64,000 bases of DNA, taken from NCBI RefSeq assembly GCF_001649575.2, contig NC_051436.1, positions 4,597,682-4,661,681 of the forward strand. Direction: 5' to 3'. The position numbers were made by a program, and so were the translations under genes. Positions 57,976 to 64,000 of this stretch are shown piece after piece. The notes under the pieces are model-generated. The model had not been told where the DNA came from and ran no database searches. It saw nothing but the letters and a program-made list of their open reading frames with translations. Each line of letters starts with the position of its first letter. Positions within the stretch are counted from its first letter, which is position 1. Origin of the DNA: Kryptolebias marmoratus. Taxonomy: Eukaryota; Chordata; Actinopteri; Cyprinodontiformes; Rivulidae.

Positions 57976-58276
57976 GTGTGTGTGTGTGTGTACTTGTATT
58001 TGCTACATTGTGGGGACATACACTAACATATACTACCTTGTGAGGACCACCTGCTCCTTGTGGGGACCAAAGCCTGGTCCACACGAGGAGAAATTATGTT
58101 TTTGGGTTAGGGGTTAGGTTTAGGACTAAGGTGTGAATTGAGTTAAGGTTTGGTTTAGGGTTAGCTATGTACTGGTAATGGTTAGGGTTAGGCTGTAGTT
58201 AGGGTGTAGAAATGAATGGAAGTCAATGGAAAGTCCCTGCAAAGATAGAGAGACATAACGTGTGTGTGTGTGTGTG
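57976..58276 (+). repeat. (GT)n-bounded dispersed repeat, intact copy
   Basis: The uninterrupted reference copy: GT run, 'acttgtatttgctacattg', 'gtggggacc' blocks, 'gggttaggggttagg', 'gaaagtccctgcaaagata', GT run. The 'ggttagggttaggctgtag' stretch shows the pre-insertion site of the hAT element at 9367. Confidence 0.88.
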
Positions 58277-58279
58277 AGG

Positions 58280-58885
58280 TTCAGTCCCTTCCCACGGCAC
58301 CTTGAACGTCTCTTTGTCAGGATTTGCTCTTAAAAATGTTCTTTATCCCTTCGGTTCAGTGCATGGTTAACAGGTGGGAGGTGTAAATATGTAAGAATAT
58401 CTTTATTTTTATTCAGATGATCATTTATGAGTCCTACACCTTGTGTCTCTGTAGGTGTGTGTGTGTGTGTTTGAATCAGATCACCTGCAGATGGATCTTG
58501 TTTCCCTCCTCTGATGTATAAAAATCCCAAACACGCCTCTGAAACTTGTCGAATCTGCAGTAAGAGCAGGCGCGATCGGACGCACAAAACTCTCCGATGA
58601 AACTTGAAAGCAGCCGACTGTTTTACAGTCAGTAACGGGATTAATTGTCAGAACGGGATCCCTGTCTGTTTAAACGTATTGTCTCCGTTGTTGATTTGCT
58701 CTCGTTTATTTCTCCTGTTTCTGTGACGTGCTGAGAAGACTCCAGCGTCACAAAGTGAGAGTTTTTTGTTCTTTTTGTTACCTGGGATGAGTTTGAAGGT
58801 TTTACAGTTGGAGGCTTCATCTCATCGTCCGTCGCTGGATTTATAACTCGCTTAAAAGAAAATAAAAGCTCAAGAAGTAACTCTT
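58280..58885. other. Unique non-coding sequence
   Basis: A short (GT)n run is at 58455-58470. Nothing else recognised. Confidence 0.45.
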
Positions 58886-58888
58886 GGT

Positions 58889-59060
58889 TTAAAGGGATAG
58901 CTCAGATTTTTTTTTTTTTTTTTTTGAAGTCTGTGGGAATGTTGCATCAGTTGTAGATGGTTTCATATTTGACCGGGTTGAAGAGCTAACGGCTAGTCTG
59001 CGTGAAGCCAGGACCAAAACGGAGTCCTGCCGTCTCCAAACGTCTCACAGCAGCTCCTGC
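58889..59060 (+). mobile_element. Left arm of a TTAA-AGGGAT MITE
   Basis: Starts TTAAAGGGATAGCTCAGA, followed by a T-run, 'gttgtagatggtttc', and 'gagctaacggctagtctg', which also appears in the 61337 copy. No matching right end was found within the next 500 bases. Confidence 0.6.
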
Positions 59061-59421
59061 AAACAATAACTCATAAATCTGTACATCGGGGTGAATTATT
59101 CTACGTGACATTATCGGCACGGGACACAGCAGCAGCTAGCTGTAGCCGTTTTAGCAAGAGTGTCTCTGCCAAAACAATATTTGAACACGAATATCAAAGT
59201 ATTCAAACAAACCAAATGGAAATATTGGAGATTCCAGTTGTTCTAAGACAGAAAAAACAAACTCTGATCAGATCAGATTTTGTTTTTCTACTAAAAAAAA
59301 GTAAAATTCCTGCGGCTGCTGTTTGTACTTCAAAACAACAAAAACATTCGATTTAAATAAGCATTTAATGTGAAACTACATCAGTCTAAAGGTTTAAAAT
59401 CTTAAGGGTGTTATAGGTGGA

Positions 59422-59568
59422 TGTAGGAGGACCACCATGTTTCTCTGCTCCTCAGCAGGTCTTTCAGTTCTGCAGAAACCTGTTGATCACTCAGTCATTC
59501 AGATCAGGTGTTTAAAGCAGAGAAACATCTAAAACCTGCAGGACGGTGTCCCTCCAGGACCAGGACTG
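59422..59568. mobile_element. Internally deleted hAT-type MITE with TAGGTGGA duplication
   Basis: Same subfamily as 35528-35720, sharing 'gtttctctgctcctcagcag' and 'gcagagaaacatctaaaacc'. Its left terminus and part of the left arm are missing. Flanks at 59414-59421 and 59569-59576 are both TAGGTGGA, supporting the boundaries. Length is 147 bp. Confidence 0.8.
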
Positions 59569-59576
59569 TAGGTGGA

Positions 59577-61335
59577 CATGGGGTCATACTGAGGGTCTGG
59601 GAGACGGTAGAGTTTAAAGTCCAGGTTTTAGGTTTGTCTGAGAACCAACACCAGATCATAACCCTTCAAACAATTTCCTTTTTTTTCCCCACCAACTTTG
59701 GAATGACATGTTTGTAAGGAAGTGTCCTCAGTGTCCAACATGTCTCCAGTCAGCGTGGATGTTAACTGAGCATGCTCTCTTCCTGCTGTCTCCTGCTCAC
59801 CCCCAGCTGCTTTTATTTCAAATAATAGAACTGCTGCACCACCAGGATCCTTGACATGAAGTGTGACACACTGGACTCAAATGCTTTTTTGTTGTTTTTT
59901 TTTAAACAGGAAATGACAACTTAAAAAAAAAACTTTGAATCTAAACTTGGGAGAAGAAACGCCTGCAGCTCGCAGACTTGAATATTTCCGAGCACACGGA
60001 CTCTAATGTGGCTCATTTTCCATTAGGCGTGTTTCACGCTGCCTATGATAGTCATGGTTAAGTCCACAGATTTTTGGATTTAGGCTGACGGGGCGTCGTG
60101 AATCTGCAGACGAAGATATCTGCAGAGGTCAGGAGAGCCTGACTCTGCATCTCAAATTTGTTGCTGCACATTAGTTGCACATTAACGGCTAACTGGATTT
60201 AGCCTGAAAGTGATTTTTCTTCCCTGCTGTCACATTTTTGTGCAGTAATAAGCAAAAAGAGGCTTACTGGACAAAATGTAGCGCTTGATAAACATGTTTT
60301 TTTTTGGGGTGGGCGGGGGGGTATGTTGTGCTGCACACAGCAGTCTCCAAAAATCAACACATTTAAAAAAAGCGTTGAAATGAATCCACTTGTTTTGGGT
60401 CCGTTTTTATTCTCAACACAAACACATAAAAAAACATCTCCAACCTTATCTCCGTGTTCGACATCTGCTTCCTGTGTTTGTTTTTTTTCCTGTCATTCTT
60501 TTTATAATTTGGTTTCCCTTTCTTTCAGCCTTTTTCTCTTCTTCTTTTTCAACATTTTCCAAAGGAAAGCAGATCAGGGAGCAGCTGCTCACGAGATGCG
60601 TCTCAGATTACTTTACCTCTGCTTGGAAACCCACCTCAGCCTGTCTCTTCAGAAGCTTTTATAATTTAGAAATGAAAGGCAAAGGGATGACAAACAGCCG
60701 GAGTGTTTTCATGTACAAGAACGGCCTTGATGAAAATCAGAGTGACTAAAAGTTCTCAAGTCAACAACTTCTTAAAGTTGAGCTAAAATAAATCAGATTT
60801 TTGTTCAACTGTTTAGGGAAAAGTCCAAATTAAATAAATCTGTAATCAAAACCATTTCTAATTTTACATGGCAAGATTTGTTTTATTTTTTTCCCCCAAA
60901 AAAACGATTTTTCTAAGAGTGTCGGAGCATCAAGGCCGCCTGTTTTTGCCCATTTTAACATTTTACATTTGTCCCGTCTCAGCAGGCGGTTTCAGATGCT
61001 ACACAGGCTCATAAATTCCCCTCATAGATGCTCTTTCCTGAGCCGGTGTGACTCCCCTCCACTCCCGTCCTGCTGACAAACAAAGCTCCCCGATGACGCG
61101 CGGCGGGACACAACCCCCCCCCTGCATAAATCTCGACAATCGCCTTTTTATTCCTGCTCGTACGTCCGATGTGACGGATCATAAGAATGAGCAGTTGGCT
61201 GTCATGCAGCAGCAAGTAATCCACCCATCAGTCCTCTGCAGGGTACGGTTTTGTCAAACGGGAAGCGGAGACGATGTCATCGATGTTTTTCTGTTTTTGG
61301 ACAGAAATAAGAAAGAAAGGTAACAGAGAACAAAT
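59577..61335. other. Unique non-coding sequence
   Basis: T-rich and A-rich tracts at 59886-59932, and a G-rich run at 60308-60321. A polypyrimidine tract ending 'ttttccaaag' at 60535-60566 precedes an open frame of about 60 codons, but no domain or donor was supported. No gene called. Confidence 0.4.
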
Positions 61336-61336
61336 G

Positions 61337-61905
61337 TTAAAGGGATCGACGAGTCGTTATGAACACTTAATATCTCACCTGCTGTAGATAGCTCATTGGT
61401 GGACCTCAGTTTGGAGAAGTGGTTTAATTCTAACCGAGCTGACGAGCTCACGGCTAGTCAGAGTGAAGTTTTCTGTCGGCTTTAACGTCTCAGATCGCAA
61501 AACTTTCACAGCTGTTTCTGCAAACCTCAGTCAGGTTTGAAATTCTAGTTGTTCAAGTGGGAATATCATGGTGTCCGTGCCTGCAGCTGCACCAGAAGTG
61601 CTACAGCTAGCTGCTGCTGTTCTTGCTCGATAGCCAGAGTATGTAAACATGTGATGTAAAATTAAAAAGCAGTGTAAAAGTTTCTAAAAAGGATTCAGAT
61701 CAACGGCAATGAAACTGTGAGCGTAACTGTTTAAGATGGCAGTGACCTGCTCTGGTCTCTGTCCTGCTCAGACTAGCCTTTAGCTCGTCAGCCTGCTCAA
61801 AATGAGACTGTTTCTCCGAGCTGAGGTCATTCAGAGAGCTATCTACAGCAGGTAAGATATTAAACGTTCATACCATCTCTACAGAACCCCGAATCAGAAG
61901 GTATG
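61337..61905 (+). mobile_element. TTAA-AGGGAT MITE, most complete copy
   Basis: Left end TTAAAGGGATCGACGAG at 61337. The left arm 'cttaatatctcacctgctg' 'tagatagctca' (61367-61396) is mirrored by 'gagctatctacagcagg' 'taagatattaaacg' (61839-61869). Inner blocks 'gagctcacggctagtcag' and 'gactagcctttagctcgtc' also pair. The far right terminus after 'acagaaccccgaatc' has diverged, so the second TTAA is not seen. TTAA and AGGG-type ends suggest a Kolobok-like or piggyBac-like MITE. Confidence 0.65.
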
Positions 61906-61909
61906 AAAG

Positions 61910-62605
61910 TGGAAACTCAGCCTGTCTTTCTGTGGAAACACCAACTCATTAAAACACAAAGGAGCTTAGGCGTTTCAGCTTTATTTATAAAAAAAAAAAA
62001 ACTATTTTAACTTTTATTGGAAAGATAAGAAAGCACAAAAATTTACAAAAATGTGATCTGTCCACTAGTTCTCAAAGGAAACTCCAAATCTGGACAATTT
62101 GGGGAGAAAGATTGATATTTTAGGAAATACTGATGCATCTAATGTGACAGGTATATACAGGTAAACTGACCTGGAAGTGAAGTGATGTTCTTAATTGGAC
62201 TTTAATTACGTTTCTGTGAAAACTCTCTCAGATGACACTTCCTGTGCACTCGTACCAAACTACACCCAGTTTAAATTTAGCTACAGTTAGCAGGAAAAGG
62301 AACAGCTCGTCGTCTGGATTTCTTTCCTTCCAGGTGTGTCTGACTGACATCCAGTCACCAGATGCAACAAGCAGCACATCAGTCGGCCCGTTTGTTTGTC
62401 ACTTCGGCTCAACAAAGCTTCAGTTCGTCAGTGAAACACTCGGCATCCACCTCGTCTGCACACCCAGTTTGGCTTCTTTTTATAAATCTGCCATTTTATC
62501 AAACATTAATGTTGCTAATAGTCAGTTTAGCTTCAAAGAATTAGCATCAGTGTGTTGAAAATTACAAAGCCACATGATCAGATATGGTAGTTGTTGTCTG
62601 CCCGT
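61910..62605. other. Unique non-coding sequence
   Basis: A 108-codon frame at 62232-62558 has no domain or splice support. Nothing else recognised. Confidence 0.4.
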
Positions 62606-62609
62606 GTGT

Positions 62610-62860
62610 TGTTTCTGTCTGTTAGCAAAATATCACTGAGCAGATTTTAATCAAACTCACAGAAAGCGATCATCTGAACGTCTGCAACCTGATTAGTGTT
62701 TGAAGTGGACCTGATTCAAGCGCAAAAATGGCTAAAACTCAGAAAGCTTTACATGTATTGGGCTAAAATTTGGTGTGGTAGTAGCTGAGAGTCGTCCTCA
62801 TCACGTGTTGAGGGCGCTAACGAATTGTGCAAGATCCTAGTTTAAAACGTTGGCACGCAA
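62610..62860 (+). repeat. High-copy 'caagatggc' repeat
   Basis: 'ctgttagcaaaatatcactg', 'gattttaatcaaactcac', and 'ggtgtggtagtagctgagag' in family order; the core reads 'ttcaagcgcaaaaatggc', a decayed version. Confidence 0.7.
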
Positions 62861-62864
62861 AATG

Positions 62865-63900
62865 CTTTTCTTCGAAGATGGATGGTTTTACCAGTTTAAT
62901 TTATCACATAATTTGAGGATTTGGAGTCTTCGAAAACGCCAGTTCTGTTCATTTGAAGGAACCCAAACTTTTCGGGAGACGCTCTGTTATTATGTTATTT
63001 CCAAACTATTTGATTTAAAATTTATTCACATTTGATTTCTGTTTCATTCAACTTGTCGAGGTTTGATGCGACGCTCGAGTTTCTCCATGGTTTGAACGAG
63101 TTTGAGAATCCCTGTTTGTCTTTAAGGAAAATGCTTCCAGAAATTTTTTTTTTTTTTTGCCAACTTGTGTTTTTAAAAGCTAAAATATATTCAATAGCAC
63201 AAATGGAATCAATCTGTGTATCAAACACAGCGAAATCAAAGCAGCTCAGTTGGTCACTAAATGAGATTTGTGATTGGAAACCCGGTTTGACTGACTTCAG
63301 CAGCAGATTACAGGTTTTTCAATCCGTTTCCTGATTGAACATGTATGACAGAATTACTCCAGTTTTACAACTTGTAACTTGTCATTATTTTTTTGCAAAC
63401 AGCACGTTGGAGACGGAGCTGCAGACACGAAGTGGAAACAAAGACGGGACTAATCTGCATATTCAGAGATGTTCAGCCCCAACACCTCCTGCAATGACAG
63501 GTTTTAGATTTAAAGAGCTGTGTTTTATTAAATGTTTTGTGAACAAAGTTACAAAACTGCAAACGCAAAAGTCCTCAGAAAAACTCCTGGAGTCCAGCTG
63601 CCTTCCTGGAAATAATTCAGGTTCTTTTTGAATTAAAAAGAACAGAAATTTTACTGATTTCTACCATAAAACCTCAAAATCGTTTTTTTAAAATCCCCCA
63701 AAATCCCACTTTTATTTGCTGTTTGTGACATCATTCCCAGATTTGACTTCTGACTTTCGAAACACAACAGAAACTTTATTTATTTCCTCATTTATTCTGT
63801 TGGAACGATGAAGCAGAGAAACAGAATTTTCTGAGGAAACAATGAGTGAGCTGAAATTTCATTAAACAGCTGAAACTAAGTTGTTAAAGCTAAAACAAAC
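62865..63900. other. Unique AT-rich non-coding sequence
   Basis: Frames up to 100 codons (63032-63334, 63335-63631) have no recognisable domain. A T-run is at 63146-63159. Nothing called. Confidence 0.4.
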
Positions 63901-63906
63901 CACAGG

Positions 63907-64000
63907 GTCAGCTAAAAGGAGCCAAAGAGTCGGCTGAAAGGAGCCAAAGAGTCGGCTGAAAGGAGCCAAAGGGTCGGCTGAAAGGAGCCAAAGGGTCGGC
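63907..64000. repeat. 22-bp tandem repeat (minisatellite), runs off the window
   Basis: The unit 'gtcggctgaaaggagccaaa' plus two bases recurs with GTC at 63907, 63929, 63951, 63973 and 63995, so at least four units are present. Units differ by single changes (agag versus aggg). The array continues past the window end. Confidence 0.92.

Noticed and set aside
57638..58117. 159-codon Cys/Val-rich frame
   Set aside because: It is a translation of GT microsatellites and the adjoining dispersed repeat.
60535..60750. Possible exon after a polypyrimidine tract
   Set aside because: An acceptor-like tract precedes an open frame, but no donor, domain or conserved peptide could be supported.
1..64000. 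tRNA, rRNA, snRNA or CRISPR structures
   Set aside because: I looked for tRNA box A/B motifs, and for regularly spaced direct repeats with unique spacers; none were convincing.

Overview
The window looks like non-coding DNA from a ray-finned (teleost) fish. The reasons are the dense, varied and mostly short DNA-transposon remnants, many (CA/GT)n microsatellites, non-LTR tails ending in a 'cactttgagt...tatataaataaa' motif, a solo LTR, AT-rich unique sequence with a few CpG-rich patches, and scaffold-type N gaps. The repeat mix reminds me of cyprinodontiform or other percomorph fish, but that is an inference from memory. I found no bacterial-style genes, operons, tRNAs, rRNAs or CRISPR arrays. 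No open reading frame in the window reads as a recognisable host protein. The sequence is probably intergenic or deep intronic.

Layout. 0-5 kb: unique sequence with a LINE-type 3' tail (690-1102) and an old repeat carrying a palindromic RFX box. 5-6.6 kb: a terminal-inverted-repeat element interrupted by an N gap, followed by an extra copy of its right end. 8.9-10.1 kb: a (GT)n-bounded repeat split by a hAT-like element with a perfect 8-bp target duplication. 13.8-14.6 and 21.0-21.8 kb: two oppositely oriented copies of one element, flanked by TTAA at all four ends and containing a decayed THAP-like zinc-finger reading frame (Kolobok-like). 16.9, 25.4, 35.2, 35.5 and 59.4 kb: one short hAT-type MITE family, three copies with perfect 8-bp target duplications. 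26.9-27.2 kb: a TA-flanked MITE. 29.1 kb: a possible TATA promoter plus short first exon. 29.9-30.4 kb: a solo LTR with TTTAG target duplication. 42 and 44.6-45.5 kb: two larger inverted-repeat elements, each holding an assembly gap. 51.9-52.3 kb: a second LINE tail in reverse. 61.3-61.9 kb: the fullest copy of a TTAA-AGGGAT MITE family. The window ends inside a 22-bp tandem repeat.

The most abundant family is a roughly 450-bp unclassified repeat, seen in about fourteen places, with GC-rich inverted ends and a core containing 'caagatggc'. It is the background into which the solo LTR and two hAT MITEs inserted, so insertion order can be read directly at several loci.

The best-supported observations are the insertions dated by exact target-site duplications and the paired Kolobok-like elements. 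Regulatory calls (RFX, CArG, CTCF, CpG-rich patches, the candidate first exon) are motif-level only.
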